Shown: one piece after another, positions 17,341 to 27,536 of the stretch
Layout of the letters: each line of letters begins with the position of its first letter
How positions within the stretch are numbered: the stretch's first letter is position 1
Assembly: GCA_016716135.1 (NCBI GenBank)
Contig: JADJWX010000002.1
Location: 558,001 to 622,000 of the forward strand
From: Lewinellaceae bacterium
GTDB lineage: Bacteria; Bacteroidota; Bacteroidia; Chitinophagales; Saprospiraceae
Direction of reading: 5' to 3'
DNA: 64,000 nucleotides
The notes under the pieces: model-generated
Told to the model about the DNA's origin: nothing
Databases searched by the model: none
What the model saw: only the letters and a program-made list of their open reading frames with translations
Program-made: the position numbers and the translations under genes

Positions 17341-18366
17341 TTACAGGCCTTTTTCCGTTAATTTTTGGCGTGCGTTTTGAACAAACGTTACGTCGACGTC
17401 AACAATTTCCGCGATTTCGTTATCGCTCCATTCTGGAAATTTTCGAAGCATATTGCAGGTGATGGCCAGGGCTGTTTCCTGGCGACCTTCAATTTTGCCT
17501 TCAATTTTGCCTTCAATTCTGCCTTCCTTTCTGCCTTCCTTTCTACCTTCCCGAAGGCCTTTCTTTTTCCACTTTTCTCCGAAAATTTCCGGAATGGCAT
17601 CAATCCAATCCCGTTCCGGTTCGGGTAGATGTTCGTTTAGTGTTTTAACTTGAGTATCTGTCATAGCAAACAAATTGAAAATATAAAGTGTCAGGGTTTG
17701 AAGCAGAATACCTTCCCGGTCATTCCGGTATTCGGACTCTCCAAAAGTAAGAATATTCGGCCAGTTTTTCAGGACCGAGCCTTTGTCATGGCTCAACTTT
17801 AAAGAGAGAAACAGGTTCTTTAAGTATTCGGATTCTGTTTTTTCTTCAATCTCCTGCGGTGTTATTTGACTCAAATCGGTCAACCAATAGTGAAAATCCG
17901 GAACGAATGCCTGCCAATTATTCGGCAAACCTTTAAAATATGCCGGAAAAGGTTTGTACTTCCAGGGCTGCTTACCGTGGTAAACCACAATTGGGATGAT
18001 CACGGAAAGTGGGCGCTCATTTTTCAAATCATCCTCCCAAATTTGCAACAAGTAATCCAGCAGTTGCAGATGTACTGACTGCGAAGGCAGAAAACTTTTA
18101 TGTTCAAACAAAAAGATTATCCGGGCCGAGGCACCGCTAACCAGGCGTGTTTCGTACAACACGTCGCTAAATGAAATTCCAAAGCGGCTGCTGGTAAAAG
18201 CCGTGTCGATTTTTCGAAAAAAAGTGAAGTCGATATGTTGATACACTGCTTTGGCTGTGTAATGCAACAGGTATTTTTGAGCAATTTTTACATCGCTAAA
18301 AAATGCCTTGAACACAGCATCATGCGCATGGTGCAGCGTATTGCGGGGATATTTTTTTTCGGGCAT
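17341..18366 (-). CDS. Rpn/YhgA-like PD-(D/E)XK nuclease family protein
   Basis: Member of the Rpn (recombination-promoting nuclease, 'putative transposase YhgA-like') family. N-terminal features are HHAHDAVFKAFFSDVKIAQKYL, then SFSDVLYETRL and IIFLFEHKSFLPSQSVHLQLLDYL, the core where the D and ExK of the nuclease fold lie, then VIIPIVVYHGKQPWKY. Residues about 270-297 are a run of charged repeats (EGRKEGRKEGRIEGKIEGK) coded by a 12-bp DNA repeat. The C-terminal helix (LRKFPEWSDNEIAEIVDVDVTFV) is also typical of such proteins. 341 residues is normal. These genes are usually scattered as paralogues; whether this one cuts DNA in the cell is unknown. Confidence 0.82.
   Translation of the reverse strand: MPEKKYPRNTLHHAHDAVFKAFFSDVKIAQKYLLHYTAKAVYQHIDFTFFRKIDTAFTSSRFGISFSDVLYETRLVSGASARIIFLFEHKSFLPSQSVHLQLLDYLLQIWEDDLKNERPLSVIIPIVVYHGKQPWKYKPFPAYFKGLPNNWQAFVPDFHYWLTDLSQITPQEIEEKTESEYLKNLFLSLKLSHDKGSVLKNWPNILTFGESEYRNDREGILLQTLTLYIFNLFAMTDTQVKTLNEHLPEPERDWIDAIPEIFGEKWKKKGLREGRKEGRKEGRIEGKIEGKIEGRQETALAITCNMLRKFPEWSDNEIAEIVDVDVTFVQNARQKLTEKGL
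17486..17550. repeat. 12-bp tandem repeats inside the Rpn-like gene
   Basis: Five or so units of CCTTCAATTTTG / CCTTCCTTTCTG (plus strand) encode EGKI/EGRK four-residue repeats of the Rpn-like protein. The length is a multiple of three, so gain or loss of a unit keeps the frame. Confidence 0.8.
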
Positions 18367-18595
18367 AAACCGGGCTGATTGCAGTATCGAAGGTACTGGG
18401 CAGTGTTTTTTGACACAAATAGTTTTTTAAAAGTTGAAACATTTTTTTTAATTTAATTTCACCATGTTAAGTTAAGCAACAGGCTCCGGCGAGAACCGGC
18501 CTCCAAATTTTTACCTCAAAAAGGTTTTAGATTTATCATTTTTGCCGATGCCTGAGCCAAGTGCAGGCGCCTTAACCAATTAAATATTTTCTATT

Positions 18596-20047
18596 ATGCC
18601 CAAGGAAGTTTACGAAAAACACCTGCAAACCTGGATAGAAGACGAAAAGGCCGCGCTCGAATTGATCGCCATTGTCGGAAAGTTGTGGTTCGACCATTCC
18701 GTTGAGCTCGTGATTTTCCGCAATCAGTTGGTCGATCGCAGCGCCTCCGAAATCCTCAACCTCCACCATTATGCCCGCGAAGTTGTCCGCCACCCGCTTT
18801 CCGTGCACGATACCCTGCTCCTGGCCAAGGCCATTTATGAAAACCAACTGGCGCCTTCCCGGCTCGATATCGGCCGGATCGGCGTGCAGTGGCTGGATGA
18901 AAAAAGTGGTTATACCGACGCGTCCGATTTTGTCCGGAAAAAACTGAGTGGTTTTATCGGCGCCGACAAAATCAACCTCAAGCCCAGGGATGTAGTGCTG
19001 TACGGCTTCGGCCGCATCGGGCGCATTGCCGCCCGCGAACTGATCACACAGGCCGGCAAAGGCGAACAACTGCGCCTCCGGGCCATCGTAACCCGCGATA
19101 AAAGTCCGGACGACATCGTCAAACGCGCCGATCTGCTCCGCTCTGATTCCGTGCACGGCCATTTTCCCGGAACGGTGATCGCCGATGTCGAAAAGCGGTG
19201 CATCTGGGTGAACGGCCACAAGATCGACATGATCAATGCCGGCAACCCAGAGGAAATCGACTACACCGCCTACGGGATTGAAGACGCCCTGGTGATTGAC
19301 AATACCGGCGTTTGGCGCGACCGCGAAGGGTTAAGCCGCCACCTGCAATCCAAAGGCGCCGCGCAGGTGCTGCTGACCGCGCCGGGCAAAGGTGATATTC
19401 CCAATGTGGTGTATGGCGTGAACAACCACAATTTTGATCTTGACAAGGAAAATATCTGGTCGGCGGCGAGCTGTACTACCAATGCCATCGTGCCGGTTTT
19501 ATCGGCGGTGCATCAGGCGCTGGGCATTGAAAAGGGACATATTGAAACCGTGCACTCGTACACCAACGACCAAAACCTGCTCGATAATTACCATAAAAAA
19601 TACCGGCGCGGTCGCTCGGCGGCGCTCAACCTCGTGATCACGGAAACCGGGGCCGAAAGCGCCATTGCCAAGGTGATGCCCGAATTGTCAGGCAAGTTTA
19701 CCGGCAACGCGATCCGGGTGCCGACACCCAACGTGTCCCTGGCCGTTATGAATTTGCAAATACAAAAGGCCACTACGAAAGACGATCTGAACGAAATTAT
19801 GCGCAAAGCAGCCCTGGAAGGCGATTTGGTCGAGCAGATCCAGTACTCCTTTTCCAACGAACTGGTTTCCAGCGACCTGGTGGGCAGCCCGGTAGCCTCG
19901 ATTTTCGATTCTCCGGCAACCATCGTTTCGAAAGACGGCAAAACCGCCGTGCTCTACGTTTGGTACGACAACGAGTACGGCTACACGCGGCAGGTGATCC
20001 GCTTTGCGAAGCAGCTGGCGGGGGTGATTCGGCTGCGGTATTATTGA
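18596..20047 (+). CDS. gap: Glyceraldehyde-3-phosphate dehydrogenase, long form
   Basis: NAD(P)-dependent glycolytic/gluconeogenic enzyme in the cytoplasm. The 483 residues exceed the classical 330-340 because of an N-terminal helical extension of about 130 residues (KEVYEKHLQTWIEDEKAALEL onwards), a known long GAPDH type in Bacteroidota and some Proteobacteria. The Rossmann motif LYGFGRIGRIAARELI is near residue 140, the catalytic cysteine is C293 in SAASCTTNAIVPVL, with the His in ETVHSYTNDQNLLDNYHKK, and the C-terminal WYDNEYGYTRQVIRFA is canonical. The start ATG follows a spacer of 229 bp. The gene ends shortly before a repeat element. Confidence 0.94.
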   Translation: MPKEVYEKHLQTWIEDEKAALELIAIVGKLWFDHSVELVIFRNQLVDRSASEILNLHHYAREVVRHPLSVHDTLLLAKAIYENQLAPSRLDIGRIGVQWLDEKSGYTDASDFVRKKLSGFIGADKINLKPRDVVLYGFGRIGRIAARELITQAGKGEQLRLRAIVTRDKSPDDIVKRADLLRSDSVHGHFPGTVIADVEKRCIWVNGHKIDMINAGNPEEIDYTAYGIEDALVIDNTGVWRDREGLSRHLQSKGAAQVLLTAPGKGDIPNVVYGVNNHNFDLDKENIWSAASCTTNAIVPVLSAVHQALGIEKGHIETVHSYTNDQNLLDNYHKKYRRGRSAALNLVITETGAESAIAKVMPELSGKFTGNAIRVPTPNVSLAVMNLQIQKATTKDDLNEIMRKAALEGDLVEQIQYSFSNELVSSDLVGSPVASIFDSPATIVSKDGKTAVLYVWYDNEYGYTRQVIRFAKQLAGVIRLRYY

Positions 20048-20063
20048 ATGTAGCAGTACCCGC

Positions 20064-20285
20064 GATGGTGAACCACTTTAGACTTTAGACTTTTCAAATT
20101 AGACTTTAGACTTTAAAAAAAGCACCGACTGAGCAGGCAATTTTTAAGTCAAAAGTTCAATTTGAAAAGTCTAAAGTCTAAAGTCTAAAGTCTAAAGTCT
20201 AAAGTCTAAAGTCTAAAGTCTAAAGTCTAAAGTCTAAAGTCTAAAGTCTAAAGTCTAAAGTCTAAAGTCTAAAGTGGTTCACCAT
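20064..20285. repeat. Inverted-repeat element with about 15 copies of the heptamer GTCTAAA (copy B)
   Basis: The ends GATGGTGAACCACTTTAGAC (20064) and its complement, running to GGTTCACCAT (20285), define the element. The right arm holds about 15 tandem GTCTAAA heptamers (20169-20274); the left arm has a few complementary ones. The centre reads AAAAAAAGCACCGACTGAGCAGGC. An inverted partner lies at 20798-20925. The 373-bp gap after the GAPDH gene contains little else. Confidence 0.85.
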
Positions 20286-20420
20286 TTCGGTAGGGGGGGG
20301 GCGGTGTTAGCAGACTTCGATTAATAGTCAAATAGAATTAAAATAAATGTATTCGCTTCTGGCTCAGCCGTAAAGGGCAAAAGTTAGATTTGGAATTTGG
20401 AAAGCCTAAAGAAGAGGTAC

Positions 20421-20777
20421 ATGAAACAATACAACCTGGAAGAACGCCTTATCGATTTCGCCAATTTGGTTATTGATGTCACAGAGGCGCTGCCAGCTAC
20501 GAAAGCTGCCAATCACTTGGGCGGGCAATTATTACGGTCGGGGACTTCTCCCGCGCTAAATTATGGCGAAGGGCAATCCGCAGAATCGACACCGGATTTC
20601 CTTCACAAGCATAAGATTATCCTGAAAGAACTTCGTGAAACACAAATCAATTTGAAAATACTAACCAGGCGCTCTCTGCTTTCTGTAGAGATGGCAAATC
20701 TGGTACAAAGTGAATGCAACCAACTTGTGGCTATTTTTACTAAAAGCGTCGAAACAACGAAGCGCAAATTGAAGTGA
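20421..20777 (+). CDS. Four-helix-bundle protein (S23/IVP family)
   Basis: 118-residue member of the four-helix-bundle family first found as intervening sequences in 23S rRNA genes and common as free genes in Bacteroidota. Features: EERLIDFANLVIDVTEALP (helix 1), AANHLGGQLLRSGTSPALNYGEGQSA (helix 2 and the conserved loop SG-S...NY-E), HKHKIILKELRETQINLKIL (helix 3) and LVQSECNQLVAIFTKSVETTK (helix 4). Its molecular function is unknown; pentameric folds have been reported. I use the ATG at 20421, preceded by AAGAAGAGG, over a TTG at 20397. It is flanked on both sides by inverted copies of the same heptamer element, which suggests the block may travel together. Confidence 0.85.
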   Translation: MKQYNLEERLIDFANLVIDVTEALPATKAANHLGGQLLRSGTSPALNYGEGQSAESTPDFLHKHKIILKELRETQINLKILTRRSLLSVEMANLVQSECNQLVAIFTKSVETTKRKLK

Positions 20778-20797
20778 TCTTGCTTTTCACAGCAGCT

Positions 20798-20925
20798 CTT
20801 TTAGACTTTAAACTTTTCAAATTAGACTTTAGACTTTAAGAATAGCCTGCTTAGTCGGTGCTTTTTTTAAAGTCTAAAGTCTAATTTGAAAAGTCTAAAG
20901 TTTAAAGTGGTTCACCATTTCGGTA
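20798..20925. repeat. Inverted-repeat element, short inverted partner of copy B (copy C)
   Basis: TTTTAGACTTTAAAC arms, then AATAGCCTGCTTAGTCGGTGC and complementary arms ending in AAAGTGGTTCACCATTTCG. The centre is the reverse complement of the centre of the element at 20064-20285 with three or so differences. It lacks the long GTCTAAA array. Confidence 0.8.
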
Positions 20926-20941
20926 AGGGGTGTACCTGTAG

Positions 20942-22950
20942 CTACCACCCCGCATTCCCAACCATCACATCCTTATCTGTGCTGCCATTCGTCAGCTGCA
21001 CCCAGAAGCCCTTGTCCGTCCGGCGCAGGGCATCCAGGCCAAACATATTTCCGCCCAGGTACTGCATTGGCGTGCCCACCGCCAGCGGGATCAGGGTGTT
21101 CGGCGGGCTGCCGGCATCGTACAGGCCGATGACGGCTTTTACCGTCCAGGTTTGCCCTTCCGGCGCCGTGATTTTGATGCTTACCGGGGCGCGGCCGTTG
21201 GGGGCATCGCAGGCGCAGAAACTCGGCACGCTGATCGTACAGGCACCGGGAGTGCCGTTGACAGAACCAGAAATTGAAGCGGTGCAGCCAGGTGCGGCAG
21301 TGGCAACTACCTGGTAATTACCATTGGGATAACTACCAAAATAAATCGGTGAGCCGGTACCTACTACCGGGGCGCCAAGATCGGCGCCGCCATTGCTTTT
21401 CAACTGGTACGTCAGGCCGACCATTGAGGCGCTTAGGCCGATGATCGGGCCGGCGTCTTCAAAACAATAACTGGAACTGGAACTGATGGTTTGGCCCTCA
21501 AATTCTGCGAGGCCGCAATCGCTGGATAGGACGGGTTCGTTCAGGCAGCAGCCGGTGTTGTTCCCAATAGTTCTGGTTCCAGCGCCCGATAAGAAATTGC
21601 AAACTGCAAGGATGGAGCAATAGCCTAAGACCGGGTTGTTTGTTATTGTGAGTTGGGATTCTATTAGACTCAAATTTGATAGCCAGTCAAGATTGAGCAC
21701 ATCGGAGTTATAGGAAAATAGGAATTCACCAATTGCGTTTAGATTTTCCAGGTTTGGAAAACTTGCCACCTGTGTGTTCTCAATCCGAAACGTTGGGTGT
21801 ACGCTAACCAAACTTCCCAGCCCTGTTAAAGTATTCAAGTTCGGGTTATTGGAAATATCTAAACCGATACTGCCATTTGCCAAAGAAGGGACGAAGTTGG
21901 GTGCATGAAGGGTTTGCAGATTGGGGTTGCCCGCTACCCGAATGTTGAACATGTTGTTGGAGGCCACATTGAACAGATCGAGCGTTGTAATATTTTCGTT
22001 ATTCGAGATTAGAATATTAGTTCCCACAAAAGTCAAATTGGCCAGGTTGTTTGGGAAACTCGTAGCCTTGATATTAGAAAGTCTCAAGTCTCGGGTAATA
22101 GTAGTTAAAGCCCCCAAACCTGTCAAGTCCGTCAATTTTGGGTTATTGGTAATTTCCAATCCGATACTGCCATTTGTCAATGAAGGCACATAATTCGGAG
22201 CATGTAAGGTTTGGAGATTTGGATTGTTCGTTACCTGAATGTTGGCCATGTTATTGGAGGCCACATTGAACAGATCGAGCGTGGTAATATTTTCGTTACT
22301 CGATATTAGAATATTAGTCCCTACAAAAGTCAAATTGGCCAGGTTGTTTGGGAAACTCATAGCCTTGATATTTGAAAGTCTCAAGTCTCGGGTAATTGTG
22401 GTTAAAGCACCCAAGCCTGTCAAGACTGACAAATTTGGATTATTGGAAATATCTAATCCAATACTGCCATTTGTCAACGAAGACACATAGTTTGGAGCAT
22501 GTAAGGTTTGCAGATTTGAATTGCCCAATACTTGAATATTGAACATACTGTTGGAGGCCACATTGAACAGGTCAAGACTATTCAGAACAAGGTTGTAGTT
22601 GATAAAGATATTTTCCCCGATGAATGTAAGGTTCTCTAAACCTGTTGCATCCGTTAATACATCGTTTTGTTTGACTTCCAACCACCCTTGAATACTCGTA
22701 ATGCCTGCCAACCCATTCAAATTGACAATATCTGCAGAAGGCCCAATAATCAGCGAACCCGTCAAATGCGTACATCCCGGATAAGTGGTGGCAAAAGCAT
22801 CCACCTGCGCCTGCGTCGTCAAAGTAACATCCCCGGCAGGGCACTGGGCCAGGAGCAGGTGCGGGGGCCAAAGAAAAAAAGTACGAAAAACAGGGACTGG
22901 CATACCGGCAACACCCCGGCAATACCCTTGGGTAAGCAACAGATTTTCAT
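20942..22950 (-). CDS. Leucine-rich-type surface protein with 99-residue repeats; signal peptide out of frame
   Basis: A secreted or surface protein of about 670 residues. After QCPAGDVTLTTQAQVDAF it carries receptor-L/leucine-rich-like units (GLENLTFIGENIFI, NPNLSVLTGLGALTTI). A 99-residue unit (SNNM-NI-V--NPNLQTLHAPN...LDLFNVA) repeats at least twice with a 297-bp DNA period and high identity. The C-terminal part (YGTGSPIYFGSYPNGNYQVVA) is beta-sandwich-like. It stops at MVGNAGW without a T9SS sorting domain, next to repeat DNA. The open frame starts only at a TTG (22939). An ATG at 22950 in another frame gives a good signal peptide (KICCLPKGIAGVLPVC, SLFFVLFFFGP) that would join at LLLAQCPAG if one base were added in the C5 or T7 run near 22863-22880. 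Confidence 0.72.
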
Positions 22951-23191
22951 GAGAAGATTTTTTATACTTGGAGAAAACCGGATTAAAAGCGTGTGCGTAA
23001 AAATGCCCGTCCGCTTTTACTTTTTCTGGGAATGCTGAAATCCGGTGGGAGAAGCGGAAAATCCGGCGGGGATTTTCTGAAATTTGGTTGGCCGTTTTTT
23101 TCTGAGGGATAGTTTATCTCCAACTTGCGCAGGGTTTTACAAATCCGGAATTGCATGTCGGATTTGTAAAAAAACGCTTTACCTTTGTTTT

Positions 23192-24356
23192 ATGATTCCG
23201 CGTTTACTTTCCGATAAGATCCGGCAGTTGGCCCAAAAAATGCCCGTCGTAAGTATTACCGGCCCGAGGCAATCGGGAAAAACGGTATTGGCCCGCCAGC
23301 TTTTCCCAGATTACCAGTACGTCAACCTGGAAAACCTGGAGCAACGAACCTTTGCCCAGAACGATCCCGCCGGTTTCATTCGCAGCTATTCGGACGGGGT
23401 AATTATCGACGAAGTGCAATACGCCCCGGACCTGTTCTCCTACATTCAGGTGCGGGTAGACGAAACCCGGCGGAATGGCGAATTCGTGTTGACCGGCTCG
23501 CAAAATTTTCAGCTGAGGCGCAGGCATCAGCCAAAGCCTGGCCGGACGGGCTGCAAACGTCTACTTGTTGCCATTTTCCATAGAAGAGCTGCGTTCGGAA
23601 AAACTCCTGACTGCCGACTATGAAACCCTGCTGTACAAAGGGAGTTACCCGCGTATTTACGACCAACAGGTCGAGCCTGCAGACTTCTACCCGTCCTATA
23701 TCGAAAACTACCTCGAACGCGATGTTCGCCAAATAATACAAGTGGCTGATCTCGGCAAATTTCAACTCTTCATCCGGTTATGTGCCGCCCGGACGGGGCA
23801 ACTATTCAACCAAAGCGCCATCGCCATCGAAGCCGGCGTGGACGCCAATACCGTGAAACGCTGGTTGTCTATTCTGGAAACCAGTTTTATCGCCTTCCGA
23901 CTGCCGCCCTATTTTCGGAACTACAACAAACGACTGCTCAAAACACCAAAACTCTACTTTTACGATACCGGCTTGGTCTGCTCCCTGTTGGGTATTCGCA
24001 CACCGGAACAATTGGAGCGGCACTTCCTGAAAGGTGCTTTATTCGAAAATTTCATTATCGTCGAAACTCTCAAACAGTTTCACCACCGCGGCATCCGCCC
24101 CCTGTGTTATTACTGGCGCGACAACACCGGCAACGAAATTGACCTGCTCATCGAAGACGGCGCGCGACTGTATCCTGTGGAAATCAAGTCGGGCCGGACT
24201 ATCCAGCAGGATTTTTTTAAAAACCTCGATTTTTTCCATAAAATCTCTGGCAATCCGCCAGAATTCGGTTGGGTCATTTATGGCGGGCAGGAACATCAGG
24301 CGCGCTCGAACGGTACCGTGGCGGGATGGCAGGAAATGCCGGTTTGGTGCGGCTGA
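23192..24356 (+). CDS. ATP-binding protein with DUF4143 domain, split by a one-base insertion
   Basis: AAA-type ATPase with C-terminal DUF4143, a common family of unknown function. N-terminal half: KMPVVSITGPRQSGKTVLAR (Walker A near residue 25), YVNLENLEQR, DGVIIDEVQYAPDLFSYIQ (Walker B) and EFVLTGSQNF (sensor 1). The frame breaks at 23516, where CTG-A-GGCGCA must lose the A to continue as GAGISQSLAGRAANVYLLPF. The second half has LYKGSYPRIYDQQ, YIENYLERDVRQI, the winged-helix segment QLFNQSAIAIEAGVDANTVKRWL and the nuclease-like EIDLLIEDGARLYPVEIKSG. The repaired product is 387 residues, the usual length. TACCTTTG at 23180 fits a -7 promoter box just before the start ATG. Confidence 0.85.
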
Positions 24357-24449
24357 TGGTTGATCCGACATTGTTCCCGAAAAGTTGCGTAGTTGATCTG
24401 CACAATTTCAATATTCTGGTAATCAAGCGTTAATGTCACAGCGGCTTCC

Positions 24450-27316
24450 TTACCGGGCTACGTGCACCATACGCTTAATCTGACTCCCTAAAGGCGTTAT
24501 CAGTTCATAATACAATACGCCGGAGTAGGGTAATTTGTCCATCTGGATGTGCTCGGTATTATAGCCTGCCGGATAGAATTTAGTACGCTGCCACCAAACC
24601 CTGTTCGTGACATCGTAGATCCGCAGATGTACTTCACCACCTGCTCCTTCCGGCAGTACAAACCCGATTGTGGTTGCATCCGTAAAGGGGTTGGGCCAGT
24701 TTTGTAACAAATGCCATGCTGCTGCCCTTGGGCCGGTTGTAGCGCTGGTCGGTAAGAATTGGAGTTCCACACCCGACTCCAGCAGCTCGCTGGTATAAGC
24801 GTAAGCCGCCAGCGCCGAAGCACTGGCGTCCAGCCATAAGGCTTCACTTAGGTGGCCGGCGCTTTGCAACACCTTGAAACGCAATTGAAAGACCGGCGAG
24901 CCATTTTCAAGTCTGACTCCTTTGGCCTGCGACCATACCGTTCGGATCTCACCGTCCTGGAGGTTAAACGTACCAAAATTATCCGCTGTAAGCGGTAAAC
25001 TACCCAGCGGTTCAATATCTATCAGTTCCAGGCGATCCAGATCGAAGCGAAGGGCAAACTGCCAGGCCGCCAAGTCGACAAACTGGTCGGCATAGAAGTT
25101 CACAGCCAGTGTTTTTCCGACTTTGAGCACTTCATCGCCGGCTCGGAGTACCAGTGGAGATGGCGGTACTAAATTGGCCGGATTAGCGTGTGCGTCAATA
25201 ATATCGCCGGTTTTAATGCCAAAGAAATCCTGGCCAGGCACATTACTGTTTACACTGGTGAAGTTGATTTTTTCCGGAAAACCCCATGGCGGAATCAACA
25301 TGCTGTATGATACCGGTACGAAGCGCCACGAGGTTTTGAACTGTGCCAATGCAGCAGGGTTGCCCAAGAGGGCCTGATTGATGATAGTTGCGTCGAAGGT
25401 TGAAACGGAGTTGTTCCTGTTTACGTCGGCCGCCACCAATTTATAAGGGTTGGTGATGGGGTTGACTAGCGTCACGTGTTGCTGGATTGCCGTTGCATCT
25501 GCCGTCGTGATGCCATTGAGTTTGTTGAGGTTTTTAGAAGGAGTGACCGTACAATTCGAGCCGGGAGTGACTTCCAATTCGTATGTTCCGTCGGTCGAAG
25601 TGATCGTGTTGCCACTTTCGTCACCGCTCAGGGCCACACTAACGTCTTTTACCGGACTGGCGCCGTCATGCTCCCAAATGATCGTACCACTGATCACTTT
25701 TATGCAGGGAAACAGGTCGTCGTTTACGGTAATATTGGCCGTACACGTGGCCGTAACATTCTGGACATCGGTAACAACCATGGTGTATGATGTAGTACCC
25801 ACGTCAGCGCAACCAAAATTCAGGCTGCTCTGGTCATTCACTGAAAAAGTCAGGGGTGGACAACCGTTGCTGGCGTTATTCAGCAGGCTGACATCTATGC
25901 TGGCCTCGCCATTGGCATCGAGTTCCACCGTTTGGTTTTTACATGCGGCCACGAGCCCCTGATATTCGTAGGCGCCCATATCCGCCTGGCCGTTATTCGG
26001 TCGCGGGTTGCCATTGAGGTCGATCGCCGAAGCGCCGTCATTGGTACCAGCGTCGATAGCCATTGAGCAGGAGGACAAATTCAGGTTGCCCGGTGCGTCG
26101 ACGAACTTCGGATCCTGGTTGTAGATCATGCCAGCGCCACAATTAGCCGTCCCGGGGCAGGCGGCATCTGAAAGCAGGCAGTTCGACAACGTGAAGTAAT
26201 TTAATCGGTTGCTTAAATTTGGTCCGGTATTTCCCCAAAAAATACAGTTTTTCAATAGTGTTGGCACATTTGATTCCATACGAATAGTACCGCCGGGAGA
26301 ACTGTTATTGACAAAAGTACAGTTGGTAAACGTGTGGCTGGCATTTGAGGAGAAATTAAACACAGCACTGCCTCTACCAGTGGCCGTGTTATTTCGGAAA
26401 ATACAATCGGATACGTCACTACCATTGGTATATCCCCCCCCATGATTGAAAATGGTGCCCAGGTTGCCCGGGTTATTTTCAAATATACAGCGCCGGACAG
26501 TCATATAAGAGGGCCCTTGAAGTGCATAATTATATATGGCGGAGGCTCGGTCGCTTCCGTAATTGCCGGAAAATAAGCAGTCCTCGATGGTGGCCCTGGC
26601 CTCATAAGAATAGTTCCCAATCACACTCAGGGCTGCACCGCGGTACGCCTGATGGCCATAAAACTTGCAATTCCGAATAGTCGGATGGGTAGATTTTGTA
26701 GCACTTGAAATTAGCAGGCCTGCATAATGGCCTGTACCAGTCAATTTGCCTGCCGTTAATACAAAGCCATCAACGATGCAGTCTGGATCAACATCCTTAA
26801 GCCAGCATATCCGGTAACAATTATTTCCCACGATTTGGGTGTAGGATTCGGCAATATGGTTCCCGTCGGCGTTTTGATCATCTTGGTACAAGTCTCCACT
26901 TAATATACTGACATTTACCGTCCAGTCCCGGTCTTCAAGGTTTATTTCTGTTCCGTTAAAACCGCCGTATAATTGGATGTTTTTATCGATATAAAATGTT
27001 TTATTTTTTTCATCTGCCGGCGAAGGATTGCCCAAATAATCCTTTGTGGGGACATACACGCCAGCTGCCACCCATATTTCATCGCCTGCAACTGCGGCGT
27101 CGATAGCTGGCTGCAAGGAGGTGAAAGCATTTGCCCAAGAGGAGCCGTCATCGTTCCCGGGGCATCTTGCCATACATAAAACCGGTTGGCCTGAAGTGGA
27201 GAAGCGAACCTTAGGAAGAGCAACATAAAAAAGAGGTGGAAATAAAATACCTGCCGACTTGTCGCGACTTGCCATGCCTTTTTACAGGGGGGCTTACAAC
27301 TTTTCATAAGTTTCAT
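24450..27316 (-). CDS. T9SS-type surface protein with beta-helix and dockerin-like regions; frame break near N-terminus
   Basis: A large secreted protein, about 955 residues after repair. Order: signal region (QVFYFHLFFMLLFLRFASPLQA), pectate-lyase-like parallel beta-helix (DGSSWANAFTSLQPAIDAA, then IYGGF-like and CxF-NN rungs such as CIFRNNTATGRGSAVFNF), MGAYEYQG, an HYR-like domain, a dockerin-like pair (GITTADATAIQQHV, NRNNSVSTFDATIIN), a cohesin-like domain (AGDEVLKVGKTLAVNFYAD) and a C-terminal sorting domain (LLQNWPNPFTDATTIGFVLP). The ATG start and signal peptide are in one frame (FYVWQDAPG) and the body in another (GNDDGSSW). One base added in CCCGGGG (27156-27162) joins them. Substrate unknown. 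Confidence 0.8.
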
Positions 27317-27486
27317 TTTTAAGTATTGAGGTAAAAAATCTTCTCGGCCTGGAATATAAAAATAGTTTCATTGGATTTTGATTTTGACACGTCTAATAAC
27401 GCGACTTAAAAACTCCTTTCGGTGCATCGGCTCTGATCAAATCGGATATCCGGTATTCCGGAAAATCCGGCAGTGTTTTTCTGAAA

Positions 27487-27517
27487 TTTGGTAATTAACC
27501 CGCTTGTAGTATTTTTG
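27487..27517 (+). promoter_or_regulatory. Bacteroidota-type promoter of the sensor kinase
   Basis: TTTG at 27487-27490, a 19-nt spacer and TATTTTTG at 27510-27517 match the -33/-7 consensus (TTTG-N19-TAnnTTTG) exactly. The kinase ATG is 19 nt downstream, so the 5' leader would be very short. The block GGAAAATCCGGC...TTTCTGAAATTTGG holding the -33 box is repeated with few changes at 23055-23087. Confidence 0.75.
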
Positions 27518-27536
27518 TCAGAAATCCCCTCGCTGC

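Noticed and set aside
17341..18366. Rpn-like gene as an insertion sequence
   Set aside because: No terminal inverted repeats or target duplication are seen; the family is commonly mislabelled as transposase.
20064..20285. GTCTAAA array as a CRISPR array
   Set aside because: The period is 7 bp with no spacers and no cas genes nearby.
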